Source: Aurantimicrobium minutum
GTDB lineage: Bacteria; Actinomycetota; Actinomycetes; Actinomycetales; Microbacteriaceae
Assembly (NCBI RefSeq): GCF_029892845.1
Contig: NZ_JARXVT010000004.1
Coordinates: 62,001 to 126,000, forward strand
Direction of reading: 5' to 3'
Length of the DNA stretch: 64,000 bases
The notes under the pieces were generated by a model, which was not told the origin of the DNA, searched no databases, and was given only the letters and a program-made list of their open reading frames with translations. The translations under genes and the position numbers were made by a program. This document shows positions 46,931 through 58,426 of this stretch, one piece after another (the stretch's first letter is position 1; the number at the start of each line of letters is the position of its first letter).

Positions 46931-47701
46931 ATGCTCTCCGACCTGACAGCTGGCGCTCTCGCGGATGCAGCTGCACGTCGTGAGTTTGTAACCTATGCAG
47001 AAGTAGAAGCTGCAGCCTTAGCTCAGCTTCCAGCACTTGATGCAATGCAATTTCTTGCACCGGCTGAGCACATTAAAGTCATTGCTGAAGTGAAACGAGC
47101 AAGTCCTTCTCGTGGAGATTTAGCAGCAATTGTTGATCCTGCTGCATTGGCAAGAACATATGCCAATAATGGCGCCTCCACGATTAGCGTGTTGACCGAA
47201 GGTCGTAAGTTCAAAGGGACTTTAGACGATTTACGTGCAGTTCGGGCAGAAGTTTCAGTACCAGTACTGCGCAAAGACTTCATTGCTGAGAAATATCAAA
47301 TTCTAGAAGCACGTGCTGCAGGAGCAGACCTTGTTTTATTGATTGTCGCTGCACTTGAACAAAAGGAACTCATTGAGCTCAATGACTTTGCTTTGTCGTT
47401 GGGGCTTACTGTTCTTGTTGAAACCCATTCGCGTGAAGAACTTCATCGTGCCCTCGAAATTAATGCCTCACTCATTGGTGTGAACGCTCGTAACCTGAGC
47501 ACATTTGAGCTAGATCGTGAACTCTTCGCTTCGCTGGTTGAAGAAATTCCTTCAGGGGTCATCAAGGTGGCAGAATCAGCTGTAAGAAATGCAACAGATG
47601 TTCAGCACTATAGAGACGCAGGTGCTGACGTTGTTCTCGTAGGTGAAGCACTTGTCACCTCAGATCCCGCAGCAACCCTCCAATCCTTCCTGGCGGTATA
47701 A
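46931..47701 (+). CDS. trpC: Indole-3-glycerol phosphate synthase
   Basis: TrpC closes the indole ring from CdRP. The 256-residue TIM barrel has IKVIAEVKRASPSRGDL (catalytic Glu and Lys), VLTEGRKFKGTLDDL, VPVLRKDFIAEKYQI (catalytic Lys), LLIVAAL, LVETHSREEL, IGVNARNLSTFELD and VAESAV. It starts right after the small membrane protein's stop. trpF is not fused. Confidence 0.97.
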   Translation: MLSDLTAGALADAAARREFVTYAEVEAAALAQLPALDAMQFLAPAEHIKVIAEVKRASPSRGDLAAIVDPAALARTYANNGASTISVLTEGRKFKGTLDDLRAVRAEVSVPVLRKDFIAEKYQILEARAAGADLVLLIVAALEQKELIELNDFALSLGLTVLVETHSREELHRALEINASLIGVNARNLSTFELDRELFASLVEEIPSGVIKVAESAVRNATDVQHYRDAGADVVLVGEALVTSDPAATLQSFLAV

Positions 47702-48907
47702 ATGGCACTTCGAGATGAACTTGGCCCCTACTTCGGCGAATACGGCGGAAGATTTGTTCCTGAATCGCTGATTGCTGCATTGGATGAGCTTTCCGCAGCA
47801 TATGAACTCGCAAAGCTTGACCCTGGATTCCAGCAGGAACTGACTGAACTTCACCGAACCTATACCGGTCGCCCCTCCATCATTACTGAAGTTCCTCGCT
47901 TCGCAGAACACGCTGGTGGTGCGCGTATCTTCCTCAAGCGAGAAGATCTCAATCACACCGGTAGTCACAAGATCAATAACGTGCTGGGACAAGCTTTGCT
48001 TGCAAAGCGTCTTGGAAAGACCCGCATCATTGCAGAAACTGGAGCCGGTCAGCACGGTGTTGCAAGTGCCACTGCTGCCGCTCTGTTTGGGCTCGAGTGT
48101 GTTGTCTACATGGGAGAAGTTGACACTGTTCGTCAAGCTCTCAATGTTGCACGCATGCGTCTCCTCGGGGCAACCGTCATTCCCGTTACCACTGGGTCTC
48201 GTACACTCAAGGACGCCATCAACGAAGCACTGCGCGACTGGGTGGCAAATGTTGACACTACTCACTACTTGTTGGGCACGGTTGCAGGCCCTCACCCGTT
48301 CCCCGTTATGGTTCGTGACTTTCATAAGATTATTGGTGAAGAAGCCCGTGCTCAGATACTTGAGATTACAGGTCAGCTTCCAACTGCCGTTGCTGCATGT
48401 GTTGGTGGTGGCTCCAACGCGATTGGTATTTTCCATGCCTTCCTTGATGACCCATCGGTTGGCCTTTATGGTTTCGAAGCTGCTGGTCGCGGTGTAGACA
48501 CAGCAGAACACGCCGCGACGATCACAAAGGGTCGACCCGGTGTTCTTCACGGTGCTCGTTCCTACATGCTTCAAGATGAAGACGGACAGACAATTGAGTC
48601 TCACTCCATCTCCGCTGGACTTGATTACCCCGGCGTTGGTCCTGAACATTCGTGGTTGAACGATATTGGTCGTGCTCACTACCGGCCCATCACTGATGCC
48701 GAAGCAATGGATGCACTTCGTCTTCTTTCTCGCACAGAAGGCATCATTCCTGCCATTGAAACAGCACACGGTCTAGCCGGAGCTCTGCAGCTAGGGAAAG
48801 AGCTAGGGCCAGAGGCCATCATTTTGGTCAATAACTCTGGACGCGGTGACAAGGATATGGAAACTGCTGCGAAATACTTCGGCATTCTCGATGGGGTAGC
48901 AGAATGA
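47702..48907 (+). CDS. trpB: Tryptophan synthase beta chain
   Basis: TrpB condenses indole with serine using PLP. The 401-residue protein has [11 protein letters not shown], the PLP lysine in [10 protein letters not shown] (Lys90), [10 protein letters not shown], the phosphate loop [10 protein letters not shown], and [14 protein letters not shown]. The long antisense open frame over most of this gene is a codon-bias shadow. It overlaps trpA in ATGA. Confidence 0.98.
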   Translation: MALRDELGPYFGEYGGRFVPESLIAALDELSAAYELAKLDPGFQQELTELHRTYTGRPSIITEVPRFAEHAGGARIFLKREDLNHTGSHKINNVLGQALLAKRLGKTRIIAETGAGQHGVASATAAALFGLECVVYMGEVDTVRQALNVARMRLLGATVIPVTTGSRTLKDAINEALRDWVANVDTTHYLLGTVAGPHPFPVMVRDFHKIIGEEARAQILEITGQLPTAVAACVGGGSNAIGIFHAFLDDPSVGLYGFEAAGRGVDTAEHAATITKGRPGVLHGARSYMLQDEDGQTIESHSISAGLDYPGVGPEHSWLNDIGRAHYRPITDAEAMDALRLLSRTEGIIPAIETAHGLAGALQLGKELGPEAIILVNNSGRGDKDMETAAKYFGILDGVAE

Positions 48908-49671
48908 GCTCCAAGGTTGAAGCGGCAATTTCCGCCAAAGGTAAAGTCCTCATCGGATACTTACCTGTTGGATTCCCTTCACTTGAGGGAAGCATCGAAG
49001 CCGCTGTAGCGCTCGTTGAAAGTGGCGTAGACATTCTTGAGCTCGGGGTTCCCTACACGGACCCAGTGATGGATGGATTGGTCATCCAGGAAGCAACTCA
49101 GGTTGCACTTGCCAACGGATTCAAGCTTCCTCATGCGATTGAAGCGGTCAAGCAAATCACTGCACGGGTTGATATCCCAGTTTTACTCATGACCTATTTC
49201 AATCCTGTTATTCAATATGGCGTTGATAAATTTGCGTCAGATTTGTCTGAAGCCGGGGGAGCAGGTCTCATTACACCAGACCTCATTCCCGATGAGGCTT
49301 CTGAGTGGCTAGCCGCAGCAGAGAAATACGATCTAGATCGTGTCTTTCTGGCTGCCCCTTCATCGACTGATGAACGACTCGCACAAGCAGTGCAGAACAG
49401 TCGAGGCTTTGTTTATGCGGTTTCCACCATGGGTATTACCGGTGCTCGTCAAGATGTTGACGTGGCAGCTAAGTCGCTTGTTGCTCGTTTACGTAACGTG
49501 GGAGCAACTCACATTGGTGTCGGCGTGGGTATCTCAAATGGGACACAGGTTCGAGAAGTATTGAATTATGGTGACGGAGCCATTGTTGGTTCCGCACTTG
49601 TCAAGGCGCTCAACGATGGTGGACTAACAGCACTTCGTTCAGTTGCGGCTGAACTCGCCTCAGGTAAGTAA
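48904..49671 (+). CDS. trpA: Tryptophan synthase alpha chain
   Basis: TrpA releases indole from indoleglycerol phosphate and passes it to TrpB. The 255-residue TIM barrel shows [15 protein letters not shown] (catalytic Glu region reads [17 protein letters not shown] with Glu and Asp), [38 protein letters not shown] and [17 protein letters not shown] replaces the common YxxAGdP, as in other actinobacteria. lgt follows after 34 bases. Confidence 0.96.
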   Translation: MSSKVEAAISAKGKVLIGYLPVGFPSLEGSIEAAVALVESGVDILELGVPYTDPVMDGLVIQEATQVALANGFKLPHAIEAVKQITARVDIPVLLMTYFNPVIQYGVDKFASDLSEAGGAGLITPDLIPDEASEWLAAAEKYDLDRVFLAAPSSTDERLAQAVQNSRGFVYAVSTMGITGARQDVDVAAKSLVARLRNVGATHIGVGVGISNGTQVREVLNYGDGAIVGSALVKALNDGGLTALRSVAAELASGK

Positions 49672-49705
49672 TCTAACTTTCTACAATGTGACCTAAGCTG
49701 ACACT

Positions 49706-50566
49706 GTGCATTTGATAACGAGTATTCCCAGTCCTTCGATTCAATTCTTCGAGGTAGGTCCACTCCGCATTCACATTTATGCCCTCTGCATCCTGCTCGG
49801 GATTGCGTTGGCAACGTGGATCACAGATACTCGCCTTTCTCGGCGTGGGGCTGAACGTGGAGTCGTGCTCGACATCATTTTGTGGGCTGTTCCACTAGGC
49901 ATTATTGGTGCACGTTTCTATCACGTGTTTACACACCCAGCTGATTATTTTTATGACGGCGCTGACCTCATGAGAGTGTTTTACATCTGGGAGGGTGGCA
50001 ACGCCATCTTCGGATCACTTCTGGGTGGTGCTGTAGGTGCCTGGATCGGATGTAAGCAGACCGGCATTCGCTTCTGGTCCTTTGCAGACGCTCTCGCCCC
50101 CGCAATGTTAATTGCACAGGCAACGGGACGTTTAGGAAATTACTTCAACCATGAACTTTTCGGCCAGCCCACCACGCTTCCTTGGGGCTTGGAGATTGAA
50201 TCAACGAATGCAGCCTTCCCTGCTGGGTTGCCAGAAGGAACACTTTTTCACCCCATGTTCCTTTACGAAATCCTCTGGAATTTGCTGGGCGCATTTGTCA
50301 TCATCGTTCTCGAACGCAAGCTGTACTTGCGTTGGGGTAAGTCATTTGGTGTTTACCTGATTTGGTACGGCTTGGGTCGTTCTGTTTTTGAAACGTATCG
50401 TTTAGATCCAAGCGAGACATTTATGTCAATCAGGACAAACGTGTGGGGCGCCTTCGCAGCTATTGCGATTGGCATCGCCATTATTCTGATTCAAAACCGT
50501 CGCCACCCGGGTAAAGAGCTCAGTGTCTACTCTGAGGGCGGACCTACTGTAAAGTTGGATAAGTAA
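49706..50566 (+). CDS. lgt: Prolipoprotein diacylglyceryl transferase
   Basis: Lgt moves diacylglycerol from phosphatidylglycerol onto the lipobox cysteine of prolipoproteins. The GTG start at 49706 gives 286 residues with about seven membrane helices. The signature ATGRLGNYFNHELFGQPT contains the essential Arg and Asn; PLRIHIYALCILLGI is at the N terminus. The place of E. coli His103 (SFHGGL) reads AIFGSL, so that His is absent, which I believe is usual in actinobacteria. It closes the his-trp-lgt run. Confidence 0.95.
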   Translation: MHLITSIPSPSIQFFEVGPLRIHIYALCILLGIALATWITDTRLSRRGAERGVVLDIILWAVPLGIIGARFYHVFTHPADYFYDGADLMRVFYIWEGGNAIFGSLLGGAVGAWIGCKQTGIRFWSFADALAPAMLIAQATGRLGNYFNHELFGQPTTLPWGLEIESTNAAFPAGLPEGTLFHPMFLYEILWNLLGAFVIIVLERKLYLRWGKSFGVYLIWYGLGRSVFETYRLDPSETFMSIRTNVWGAFAAIAIGIAIILIQNRRHPGKELSVYSEGGPTVKLDK

Positions 50567-50744
50567 GTTATTACACACGGATCCGGGCAAAGATGCCCCC
50601 GTCAAGGCAATAACTGCTGAACTTCACCCCGCCACAAGCGGCCCAGAGGTACACGAAAGCGACAAGCTTCAATGTTTCACTTTTCCAGATGACTAAAGGG
50701 CCAATGTCGTCCCTCCCGATAAACGGTTTCGAGAGGAGGGTTCC
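50567..50744 (+). promoter_or_regulatory. Structured leader upstream of gltB
   Basis: This 178-base gap holds three possible helices: GGGC/GCCC at 50585-50598; GGCCC (50640-50644) with GGGCC (50698-50702), enclosing about 50 bases; and a strong hairpin CCCTCC-CGA (50711-50719) with TCG-AGA-GGAGGG (50729-50740). The last one takes up the gltB Shine-Dalgarno GAGGAGGG, so translation could be switched. I do not recognise a known riboswitch class. No clear promoter boxes are visible. Confidence 0.5.
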
Positions 50745-53700
50745 ATGTCGTTAGCGACTCCCCATCAGCGCTTTTCTTTGGCACCCGCTGCCCAAGGTCT
50801 GTATGACCCCACGCTTGAAAAAGATGCCTGTGGCCTGGCCATGGTTGCTACTTTGCGAGGCATTCCTGGACACGACATCATTGATGTCGCACTGAGTTCT
50901 CTCCGCAACCTTGAGCACCGTGGTGCAGTTGGATCGGATGCTGGTACTGGTGATGGTGCCGGTATTCTCACTCAAATTCCTGATGCGTTCTTGCGTGAAG
51001 TTGTAGATTTCATCTTGCCTGAATCCGGCTCATATGCAGTCGGAAATGCCTTTCTTCCTTTGAAAGATGCAGAGCGTTCTGCTATTCAAGCTCGTTTTGC
51101 AGAGATTGCTCATTCTGAGGGACTCTCAGTTCTCGGTTGGCGTGTAGTTCCCACAGCTCCAGATAATTTGGGAAAGCTTGCACGCGAAGCAATGCCAGCT
51201 ATTGAGCAGGTTTTTGTTGCGTCACTTTCGGGTGGTTTATCCGGCATTGAGTTAGACCGCTTGGTTTATCGACTCCGTAAGCGAGTAGAACGTGAATGTG
51301 AAATCTATTTCGCATCTCTTTCTTCACGAACTCTGGTTTACAAGGGCATGGTCACCACCTTGCAGTTGGAGCCTTTCTACCCTGATCTCAGTGATGACCG
51401 CTTTGCGTCCACATTGGCGCTGGTTCACTCACGTTATTCCACGAACACTTTCCCTTCGTGGCCTCTAGCTCACCCATTCCGCTTCATTTGCCACAACGGT
51501 GAGATCAACACTGTTCAGGGAAACCGTAACTGGATGCGAGCACGCCAATCGCAACTCGAATCCGAAATTCTGGGCGACATGAAGGATTTGCTCCCTATCT
51601 GCACTCCTGGAGCTTCAGATAGTGCATCTTTCGACGAAGTTGTTGAGCTCCTTACCCTCGCTGGTCGTCCACTTCCTCACGCCATCATGATGATGGTTCC
51701 TGAGGCTTGGGAAAACCAGCCAGATATGGAACCCACTCGTCGTGCTTTTTATGAGTACCACTCCTCGTTGATGGAACCATGGGATGGTCCTGCGGCCATT
51801 TGTTTCACAGATGGTTCACTCGTCGGTGCAACTCTTGACCGCAATGGGCTTCGTCCAGGTCGTTTCTTGGTTACAGACGACGGACTCATCGTCGTTGGTT
51901 CTGAGATCGGTGTCTATGACATTGACCCCGCCAAGGTTGTTCAGAAGGGTCGCCTCCAACCAGGAAAGATGCTTCTTGTTGACACAGTTGCGGGACGAAT
52001 CATCTCCGATGACGAAATCAAGAGTGAGCTTGCTGCTTCAGGTCCATGGCAGGAATGGATTGACCAGTCACGAATTGACCTTGAAGAACTTCCCGAACGT
52101 GAGCACATTGCGCACACTCGCAGCTCAGTGATTCGTCGTCAACGCACGTTTGGTTATACCGAAGAAGAACTTCGAATCATGCTTGCTCCAATGGCTAAGA
52201 CGGGTGCAGAACCCCTTGGTGCAATGGGTACCGATACGCCTATTGCTGTGCTTTCTTCTCGTCCACGCCTTTTGTTTGACTACTTTGTCCAACAGTTCGC
52301 ACAGGTTACAAACCCACCTTTGGACTCGATCCGTGAAGAGGTTGTCACCAGCCTCAAACTCGGTCTCGGCCCCGAGCGCAACCTTCTTGCTGCAGGCCCA
52401 GAACACACTGAACAGGTTGTTCTTGATTTTCCCGTCATTGACAATGACCAGTTAGCTAAGGTCCTTCACATCCGCGGTAAGAGCGGAGCACGTGAAGGTA
52501 TCAAGCTCAAAGGTCTGTATAAGGTCAACAAGGGTCCTCGCGCCATGGAGAAGCGACTTGCGCAACTCTGCGAAGAGGTCGATGAGGCAATTGCCCAGGG
52601 TATTAAGTTCATTGTTCTCTCTGATCGTGACTCCAACTCGGACATGGCTCCGATTCCGTCTTTGATGATGGTCTCCACAGTTCACCACCACCTCATTCGG
52701 ACAGAAAACCGCACCAAGGTTGGCATCGTTGTCGAAGCCGGTGACGTCCGTGAAGTTCATCACGTTGCAGTTCTTCTGGGTTATGGTGCTTCAGCAGTGA
52801 ACCCATACCTAGCCATGGAAACCTGCGAACAGTTGGTTCGTGATGAATTCATTACTGGTGTTTCAACCGAGAAAGCCACAAAGAACGTCATCAAGGCACT
52901 CGGTAAGGGTGTCCTCAAGGTGATGTCGAAGATGGGTATTTCTACCGTTTCTTCCTACACCGGAGCGCAAACATTTGAGGCTGTTGGTCTTTCCCAAGAA
53001 TTTGTAGACCAATACTTCACTGGCACAAACAGCAAGCTCGGGGGAGTTGGCATCAATGTCATCGCTGCTGAAAACCTTGCCCGTCATGCGTCTGCATATC
53101 CCTCTGATGGAGCCCCGCTGACCACTGAACGTCTCACTACAGGTGGCGAATTCCAGTGGCGACGTGATGGTGCACCGCACTTGTTCAACCCAGAAACTGT
53201 TTTCAAACTGCAGCATTCCACTCGCGAGCGTCGCTTTGATACTTTCCGGGAGTACACCAAGTTAGTAGATGATCAGACTCGTGAGCTCATGACTTTGCGC
53301 GGTCTTTTCACTTTGGAGACAGGCAAACGCAATCCTGTTCCTCTGGACGAGGTTGAATCCATCGAGTCCATTGTCAAGCGATTCTCAACCGGCGCAATGA
53401 GTTACGGCTCTATTTCGCCTGAAGCTCACGAGACACTCGCGATTGCGATGAACTCCATCGGTGCCAAGAGCAATACAGGTGAGGGTGGTGAAGATGTTGC
53501 ACGTCTTCTCGATCCCACTCGTCGTTCTGCCATTAAGCAAGTCGCATCTGGCCGTTTCGGTGTGACAAGCATGTATCTCACTCACGCTGATGACATCCAG
53601 ATCAAGATGGCTCAGGGGGCAAAACCTGGTGAGGGTGGACAGCTTCCCAACAACAAGGTTTACCCGTGGATCGCTCGCACTCGTCACGCAACCGCAGGTG

Positions 53701-55307
53701 TGGGTCTCATCTCACCTCCACCGCACCACGACATCTACTCGATTGAAGACCTCAAGCAGCTCATTTTCGACGTCAAGCGTGCGAACCCTGCCGCTCGCGT
53801 GCATGTGAAATTAGTGAGCCAATCCGGCATCGGTGCTGTTGCTGCAGGTGTTTCTAAGGCACTGGCCGATGTCATTCTGATCTCAGGTCACGATGGTGGT
53901 ACAGGTGCGAGTCCGTTGAACTCTCTCAAGCACGCTGGAACCCCCTGGGAACTAGGTCTTGCAGAAGCACAACAGACCCTCATGCTCAACGGAATGCGCG
54001 ACCGCGTTTCTGTTCAGGTAGACGGACAGCTCAAAACCGGACGTGACGTTATCGTCGCAGCCTTGTTGGGCGCTGAAGAGTTTGGTTTTGCAACCGCACC
54101 ACTCGTTGTCTCGGGCTGCATCATGATGCGCGTGTGTCACCTTGACACGTGTCCTGTTGGTGTCGCAACCCAGAACCCTGAGCTACGGGCACGATTCACA
54201 GGCAAGCCTGAGTTTGTCGTGAACTTCTTCCAATTCATTGCTCAGGAAGTACGTGAATACCTGGCTGAGCTTGGATATCGCAGCCTCGACGAAATCATTG
54301 GTCGAAATGATCTCCTCAACGTTAACGATGCAGTAGAGCACTGGAAGTCCGAAGGTCTGGATCTTGAGCCCATTCTGGTTGGCCCCAAGTTCTTAGCTGA
54401 CGAGCCTCGCATCCGTGCACGTGCACAAGACCATGAGCTTGAAGAACACTTTGACAACGAGTTGATTAATCTGTCACGTGCAGCGTTGTCTGAGGGTAAG
54501 CCTGTCTCGATTGAGCTTCCTATCCGCAACACCGAACGTGCTGTGGGAACCATGCTTGGTCACGAACTGACCAAGAAGTATGGTCAGGACGCTTTGCCAC
54601 ATGGAACCATCGACATCACCTTGACGGGAACGGCAGGTCAATCCTTTGGTGCCTTCGTTCCGTCAGGTATTACTCTTCGCTTAGTCGGTGACTCGAACGA
54701 CTACGTCGGTAAGGGTCTTTCAGGTGGTTCGATTGTGGTCAAACCTTCACCTTCTTCGAGGTTTGCTCCTGAAGAGAACGTGATTGCTGGAAACGTCATT
54801 GGTTATGGCGCAACGAGCGGTTCTATCTTTATCAGTGGTCTCGTGGGTGAACGATTCCTGGTACGTAACTCTGGTGCAACTGCAGTTGCTGAAGGCGTGG
54901 GAGATCACGCCCTCGAATACATGACCGGTGGTCTGGCAGTTATCCTCGGTTCAACAGGTCGCAACCTCGGTGCAGGTATGTCCGGTGGTATTGCCTACGT
55001 ACATTCCCTCGATCCCAACAAGGTCAATGCTGATTCGCTTGGATCTGGTGAGCTTCGTTTGGAAAAGCTGGGAAGCGCAGATGCAGAAATCCTCAAGGAC
55101 ATTCTTGAATCTCATCTTGCAGAGACAGGATCACCACGAGCATCTGCACTACTTGACCAGTTTGAGAAGACTGTTGATGAATTCACCAAGGTAGTTCCTC
55201 GTGACTATGCAGCTGTGCTGGAAGTGCGTCAGGAAGCCGAAAACGCTGGTATTGATCCAGACGGGGATGCGACCTGGAAGAAGATCATGGAGGTGACCGG
55301 TGGCTGA
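50745..55307 (+). CDS. gltB: Glutamate synthase (NADPH) large subunit
   Basis: GltB makes two glutamates from glutamine and 2-oxoglutarate. The 1520-residue protein is full length. A short propeptide precedes the nucleophile Cys29 ([11 protein letters not shown]) of the class II glutaminase domain; then the central domain, the FMN/2-oxoglutarate synthase barrel ([30 protein letters not shown]), the 3Fe-4S cysteines C1125, C1131, C1136 ([12 protein letters not shown]), and the GXGXG C-terminal domain. The Shine-Dalgarno is very strong but may be held in a hairpin. gltD begins eight bases before its end. Confidence 0.98.
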   Translation: MSLATPHQRFSLAPAAQGLYDPTLEKDACGLAMVATLRGIPGHDIIDVALSSLRNLEHRGAVGSDAGTGDGAGILTQIPDAFLREVVDFILPESGSYAVGNAFLPLKDAERSAIQARFAEIAHSEGLSVLGWRVVPTAPDNLGKLAREAMPAIEQVFVASLSGGLSGIELDRLVYRLRKRVERECEIYFASLSSRTLVYKGMVTTLQLEPFYPDLSDDRFASTLALVHSRYSTNTFPSWPLAHPFRFICHNGEINTVQGNRNWMRARQSQLESEILGDMKDLLPICTPGASDSASFDEVVELLTLAGRPLPHAIMMMVPEAWENQPDMEPTRRAFYEYHSSLMEPWDGPAAICFTDGSLVGATLDRNGLRPGRFLVTDDGLIVVGSEIGVYDIDPAKVVQKGRLQPGKMLLVDTVAGRIISDDEIKSELAASGPWQEWIDQSRIDLEELPEREHIAHTRSSVIRRQRTFGYTEEELRIMLAPMAKTGAEPLGAMGTDTPIAVLSSRPRLLFDYFVQQFAQVTNPPLDSIREEVVTSLKLGLGPERNLLAAGPEHTEQVVLDFPVIDNDQLAKVLHIRGKSGAREGIKLKGLYKVNKGPRAMEKRLAQLCEEVDEAIAQGIKFIVLSDRDSNSDMAPIPSLMMVSTVHHHLIRTENRTKVGIVVEAGDVREVHHVAVLLGYGASAVNPYLAMETCEQLVRDEFITGVSTEKATKNVIKALGKGVLKVMSKMGISTVSSYTGAQTFEAVGLSQEFVDQYFTGTNSKLGGVGINVIAAENLARHASAYPSDGAPLTTERLTTGGEFQWRRDGAPHLFNPETVFKLQHSTRERRFDTFREYTKLVDDQTRELMTLRGLFTLETGKRNPVPLDEVESIESIVKRFSTGAMSYGSISPEAHETLAIAMNSIGAKSNTGEGGEDVARLLDPTRRSAIKQVASGRFGVTSMYLTHADDIQIKMAQGAKPGEGGQLPNNKVYPWIARTRHATAGVGLISPPPHHDIYSIEDLKQLIFDVKRANPAARVHVKLVSQSGIGAVAAGVSKALADVILISGHDGGTGASPLNSLKHAGTPWELGLAEAQQTLMLNGMRDRVSVQVDGQLKTGRDVIVAALLGAEEFGFATAPLVVSGCIMMRVCHLDTCPVGVATQNPELRARFTGKPEFVVNFFQFIAQEVREYLAELGYRSLDEIIGRNDLLNVNDAVEHWKSEGLDLEPILVGPKFLADEPRIRARAQDHELEEHFDNELINLSRAALSEGKPVSIELPIRNTERAVGTMLGHELTKKYGQDALPHGTIDITLTGTAGQSFGAFVPSGITLRLVGDSNDYVGKGLSGGSIVVKPSPSSRFAPEENVIAGNVIGYGATSGSIFISGLVGERFLVRNSGATAVAEGVGDHALEYMTGGLAVILGSTGRNLGAGMSGGIAYVHSLDPNKVNADSLGSGELRLEKLGSADAEILKDILESHLAETGSPRASALLDQFEKTVDEFTKVVPRDYAAVLEVRQEAENAGIDPDGDATWKKIMEVTGG

Positions 55308-56757
55308 TCCCAAAGGTTTCTTGAACACGCGTCAGCGTGAAGTTCCTGCACGCCGTCCAGTTCCTATCCGCTTGATGGACTGGAAAGAAGTTTATGAAGC
55401 AGGAGACCGCGAGACGTTGGTTCGCCAAGCCGGTCGTTGCATGGATTGTGGAATTCCTTTCTGTCACCAGGGGTGCCCTCTCGGTAACCTGATCCCTGAG
55501 TGGAATGACCTCACCTGGCGCGGGGATGACAAGGATGCAATTGATCGCCTGCATGCGACCAATAACTTCCCGGAATTCACTGGTCGACTTTGTCCAGCAC
55601 CGTGTGAATCTTCCTGCGTTCTGAGCATCAATCAACCTGCTGTCACCATCAAGCAAGTTGAAGTATCAATCATTGATAAGGCATTTGATGAGGGATGGGT
55701 CACTCCTCTGATTCCTGAGCGTCTTTCAGGGAAGACTGTCGCTGTTGTAGGTTCTGGTCCCGCCGGCCTCGCAGCTGCTCAACAACTTACTCGTGCTGGT
55801 CACACCGTTGCTGTGTTTGAGCGTGACGAAAAAATCGGTGGACTGCTTCGTTATGGCATCCCTGATTTCAAGATGGAAAAGGTTCACATTGACCGTCGTC
55901 TTGAGCAGATGGAGGCAGAAGGAACTCGTTTCCGCCCAGGGGTCAACATCGGCACAGACATTACCTGGGAAGACTTGCGTAAGCGTTATGACGCTGTTGT
56001 AGTTGCTACCGGTGCGATGGTTCCACGAGACCTTCCCATTCCTGGTCGTGATCTTTCCGGTGTTCACTTCGCCATGGACTACCTTGCTCAGTCCAATCGG
56101 GCTGTAGATGGGCTTGTCGTAACAGACCAGATTCACGCTCAGGGAAAGCACGTTGTCGTTCTTGGTGGTGGAGACACCGGCGCAGACTGCATTGGAACTG
56201 CTCACCGTCACCAAGCAGCAAGTGTCACCAACCTAGCTATTGGCCAGCAGCCTCCAGCGGAACGTTCAGATTCTCAACCTTGGCCTACGTTCCCGAACCT
56301 TTTCGAAGTAACTAGTGCTCACGAAGAGGGTGGTACTCGGGAATTCCTCGTCTCGACAGTTGAGTTCTTGGGTGACAAAGATAGCAATGTTCGCGCAGTT
56401 CGCGTTGCAGAAACTGAGTTTGTCGATGGAGCTCGAGTTCCCAGAGCAGGCACTGAACGTGAAATCCCAGCTGACCTTGTTCTTTTGGCACTTGGTTTCA
56501 CTGGCCCTGAAGGCGAAATTGCAGAATCAGAGCTGGGTGTGAGCTTGACCCAACGAGGCAACATCAACCGTGATGCTCAGTATGCAACTGCTGAACCAGG
56601 CGTTTTTGTTGCTGGAGACGCAGGCCGTGGTCAATCACTCATTGTCTGGGCAATTGCCGAGGGTCGCGCTGCTGCAGCTGCAGTTGACCGCTACCTTGAA
56701 GGTGAAACCTTACTTCCAGTACCTGTAGCACCTACAGATCGCGGTTTCGCGGTTTAG
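55300..56757 (+). CDS. gltD: Glutamate synthase (NADPH) small subunit
   Basis: GltD supplies electrons from NADPH through FAD and iron-sulphur clusters to GltB. The GTG start at 55300 gives 485 residues. Cysteine groups for the clusters are C47, C50, C55, C59 ([13 protein letters not shown]) and C98, C102, C106 (CPAPCESSC). The FAD motif is [17 protein letters not shown], the NADPH motif [17 protein letters not shown], and the end reads [21 protein letters not shown]. It overlaps gltB by eight bases, fixing the operon. Confidence 0.97.
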   Translation: MADPKGFLNTRQREVPARRPVPIRLMDWKEVYEAGDRETLVRQAGRCMDCGIPFCHQGCPLGNLIPEWNDLTWRGDDKDAIDRLHATNNFPEFTGRLCPAPCESSCVLSINQPAVTIKQVEVSIIDKAFDEGWVTPLIPERLSGKTVAVVGSGPAGLAAAQQLTRAGHTVAVFERDEKIGGLLRYGIPDFKMEKVHIDRRLEQMEAEGTRFRPGVNIGTDITWEDLRKRYDAVVVATGAMVPRDLPIPGRDLSGVHFAMDYLAQSNRAVDGLVVTDQIHAQGKHVVVLGGGDTGADCIGTAHRHQAASVTNLAIGQQPPAERSDSQPWPTFPNLFEVTSAHEEGGTREFLVSTVEFLGDKDSNVRAVRVAETEFVDGARVPRAGTEREIPADLVLLALGFTGPEGEIAESELGVSLTQRGNINRDAQYATAEPGVFVAGDAGRGQSLIVWAIAEGRAAAAAVDRYLEGETLLPVPVAPTDRGFAV

Positions 56758-56820
56758 TACGATTAGAAAGTCGCAATTCCCTCCTGCGACATGGCACCAC
56801 TGAAACGAAAGAGACATTTC

Positions 56821-58266
56821 ATGAGACGCGCCAAAATAGTTGCGACCCTAGGTCCAGCAACTTCCAGCTATGAGAGCCTGAAGTCAATCATCGAAGCTGG
56901 TGTTGACGTTGCACGTATGAACCTCTCGCATGGTTCTTACGATGTTCACGAAGAGGTTTACCGCAACGTTCGAAAGGCCGCAGAAGACCTCGGCAAGCCT
57001 GTAGCTGTGTTGGTTGACCTTCAAGGCCCCAAGATTCGTCTCGGCAAGTTTGAGGGTGGCCCTTACGACCTCGCTGAAGGCGATATCTTCAAGATCACCA
57101 TCGAAGACATTGTGGGCAATAAGGACATCAGCTCCACAACCTTTAAGGGTTTGCCCCACGACGTGAAAGCAGGGGACCCCCTCCTTATTGATGACGGCAA
57201 GGTCACCCTCCGTGTTCTCGAAACAGACGGAACTTTAGTCACCACTGTTGTTGAAGTACCAGGACCCATTTCGAACAACAAGGGAATTAACCTTCCTGGT
57301 GTTGCGGTCAACGTTCCCGCTCTTTCTGACAAGGATGAGGCAGATCTTCGCTGGGGCCTTCGTCTCGGTGCTGATTTCATTGCGTTGAGCTTTGTCCGCG
57401 ACGCAGCAGACATCAAGCGTGTGCACGAGATCATGGATGAAGAAGGCGTGCGCCTTCCCGTGATTGCCAAGGTTGAGAAGCCCCAGGCTGTCGACAATCT
57501 TGAAGAAATCGTAGATGCTTTTGACGCCATCATGGTCGCTCGAGGTGACCTCGGTGTTGAGCTTCCTCTTGAAGCTGTCCCCATTGTTCAGAAGCGTGCA
57601 GTCGAACTCGCGCGTCGCTGGGCAAAGCCCGTCATTGTGGCGACTCAGGTTCTTGAGTCCATGATTTCCAGCCCACGCCCAACCAGAGCTGAAGCTTCTG
57701 ACTGTGCCAACGCTGTGCTTGATGGCACAGATGCTGTCATGCTCTCGGGTGAGACTAGCGTCGGTGAATTCCCCACGATTACCGTTGCCACCATGGCTCG
57801 TATCATCGAGTCCACTGAAGACCACGGTCTAGAGCGTATTCCTGAGCTTGGCACCAAGCCTCGCACCCAGGGCGGCGCTATCACTCTGGCGGCTAAGGAA
57901 GTTGCAGAGTTCGTTGATGCGAAGTTCCTCATCGTCTTTACGGAATCCGGCGACTCAGCACGCCGTATGGCTCGTCTCCGCTCGGATATCCCCATGATCG
58001 TGCTCACACCTCACGAGCACATTCGTCGCCGTATGGCACTGACCTGGGGCGTCAAGTCCTACCTTGTTGAAGCTGTCACGCACACCGACCAGATGTTTGG
58101 TCAGGTTGATGATCTTCTCCTTGGTGAAGGTTTAGCAGAAGCAGGAGACAAGGTCGTAGTTATTGCCGGTTCCCCTCCCGGAATCGCCGGTTCAACTAAT
58201 GACCTTCGTGTTCACAAGGTTGGAGATGCTCGTAACGCTGCAGCTCCCGCCTATGAAAACCTCTAG
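56821..58266 (+). CDS. pyk: Pyruvate kinase
   Basis: Pyruvate kinase makes ATP and pyruvate from PEP, the last step of glycolysis. I start at ATG 56821 (MRRAKIVATLGPAT), which is the family's usual opening; the frame is open to 56791. The 481-residue protein has ARMNLSHGSYDVH, IAKVEKPQAVDNLEEI (catalytic Lys), IMVARGDLGVELP (metal-binding Asp), TQVLESMISSPRPTRAEASD and a C-terminal allosteric domain. A hairpin GTCGCA/TGCGAC (56770-56790) without T-run lies before it; a strong terminator follows. Confidence 0.97.
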   Translation: MRRAKIVATLGPATSSYESLKSIIEAGVDVARMNLSHGSYDVHEEVYRNVRKAAEDLGKPVAVLVDLQGPKIRLGKFEGGPYDLAEGDIFKITIEDIVGNKDISSTTFKGLPHDVKAGDPLLIDDGKVTLRVLETDGTLVTTVVEVPGPISNNKGINLPGVAVNVPALSDKDEADLRWGLRLGADFIALSFVRDAADIKRVHEIMDEEGVRLPVIAKVEKPQAVDNLEEIVDAFDAIMVARGDLGVELPLEAVPIVQKRAVELARRWAKPVIVATQVLESMISSPRPTRAEASDCANAVLDGTDAVMLSGETSVGEFPTITVATMARIIESTEDHGLERIPELGTKPRTQGGAITLAAKEVAEFVDAKFLIVFTESGDSARRMARLRSDIPMIVLTPHEHIRRRMALTWGVKSYLVEAVTHTDQMFGQVDDLLLGEGLAEAGDKVVVIAGSPPGIAGSTNDLRVHKVGDARNAAAPAYENL

Positions 58267-58274
58267 GTTTCATA

Positions 58275-58306
58275 AAGAAAAGCCCCTCATGTGAGGGGCT
58301 TTTCTT
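58275..58306. terminator. Bidirectional intrinsic terminator between pyk and tRNA-Leu
   Basis: AAGAAAAGCCCCTCA pairs with TGAGGGGCTTTTCTT around a two-base loop. T-rich ends exist on both strands (TTTTCTT on plus, TTTTCTT on minus), so it can end both the pyk transcript and the minus-strand tRNA transcript. Confidence 0.92.
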
Positions 58307-58311
58307 AGTTG

Positions 58312-58392
58312 TGCCGAATGTGGGACTTGAACCCACACGTCCGAAGACAAAGCATTTTGAGTGCTCCGCGTCTGCCATTCCGCCAATTCGGC
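58312..58392 (-). tRNA. tRNA-Leu, anticodon CAA
   Basis: Read on the minus strand it folds as a cloverleaf: acceptor GCCGAAT/ATTCGGC, D arm GCGGAATGGCAGACGC, anticodon stem GAGCA/TGCTT with loop CTCAAAA (anticodon CAA, reads UUG), a long variable arm TGTCTTCGGACG as in class II tRNAs, and T arm TGTGGG-TTCAAGT-CCCACA. The discriminator is A. CCA is not encoded. It stands alone between pyk and pdtaR. Confidence 0.93.
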
Positions 58393-58426
58393 TTGTAACT
58401 CTTCAAGAATATCCTAGGCTGGAGAC

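Noticed and set aside
47660-48769. Minus-strand open frame of 369 codons across trpB
   Set aside because: It lies fully opposite a clearly conserved gene, has Cys/Asn-rich low-plausibility composition, no ribosome site and no recognisable motif. It is a by-product of codon choice in trpB.
50689-50754. 21-codon reading frame overlapping the gltB start
   Set aside because: No ribosome site stands before it and its residues suggest nothing. Kept only as a remark in the gltB leader finding.
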